A stretch of DNA of 13,502 nucleotides from JBOGUF01 sp050696075 (GTDB lineage: Bacteria > Chloroflexota > Chloroflexia > Thermomicrobiales > UBA6265): contig JBOGUF010000120.1 of assembly GCA_050696075.1 (NCBI GenBank), positions 1 through 13,502 on the forward strand, written 5' to 3'. The translations under genes and the position numbers were made by a program. This document shows, piece by piece, positions 13,425-13,502 of the stretch (position 1 is the first letter of the stretch; the number at the start of each line of letters is the position of its first letter). Below the pieces are notes generated by a model that worked only from the letters and a program-made list of their open reading frames with translations, searched no databases and had not been told where the DNA came from.

Positions 13425-13502
13425 AAGCGTGCAAAATTCCCTTCGACCTTGGAACGGCCTCGACGCAGGCGCACGGTATCGTACCCGGTCGCGGCCGTAT
13501 CC

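Noticed and set aside
1..13502. CRISPR array, tRNA, rRNA, insertion sequence or phage genes
   Set aside because: No regularly spaced repeats, no cloverleaf or rRNA-like segment and no transposase or integrase frame was recognised on either strand.

Overview
The window is GC-rich, mostly plus-strand bacterial DNA. It probably comes from a Chloroflexota bacterium, with Thermomicrobia-like types the best guess. The clues are a LuxR regulator with TPR repeats, a secreted bicupin, a LipO/Lpl-type sugar importer and a fragment resembling Chloroflexota zinc alcohol dehydrogenases. This placement is inference; there is no rRNA, tRNA or phylogenetic marker in the window.

Layout. Positions 1-846 hold the 3' end of a LuxR/TPR regulator. 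A repeat-rich gap follows, then a SnoaL-like protein (1001-1432) and a probable terminator near 1500. A near-consensus sigma-70 promoter (1678-1706) with a 15-bp palindrome at the start codon drives an IclR-family regulator (1726-2532). A nine-gene same-strand run then begins with this regulator: a Tat-type extracellular sugar-binding protein, two CUT1 permeases, two COG1082 TIM-barrel isomerases/epimerases, a Gfo/Idh/MocA oxidoreductase, a third COG1082 protein and a DUF455-like ferritin-fold protein (ends 11572). No transporter ATPase and no glycoside hydrolase is present. The natural reading is an IclR-controlled uptake and oxidation/epimerisation pathway for an unknown sugar, glycoside or cyclitol. 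It resembles in gene content the E. coli ycj ketosugar cluster and C-glycoside-cleaving clusters, with a diiron protein added.

From 11450 rightward the DNA looks patchy. A minus-strand ParD-type antitoxin has lost its C-terminus where it runs into the convergent ferritin-fold gene, and no toxin is seen. A 65-residue secreted peptide ending in a doubled Trp-Trp-Cys motif is followed closely by a secreted bicupin. At the right edge, minus-strand remnants are joined: the N-terminus of a zinc alcohol dehydrogenase and an unidentified C-terminal coding fragment in another frame.

The points most worth checking are the diiron protein inside the three-epimerase operon, its metal-less duplicated N-terminal half, the stop-less 3' end of the third epimerase gene, the WWC peptide, the operator-like palindrome at the IclR start codon and a 22-bp perfect palindrome inside the binding-protein gene.
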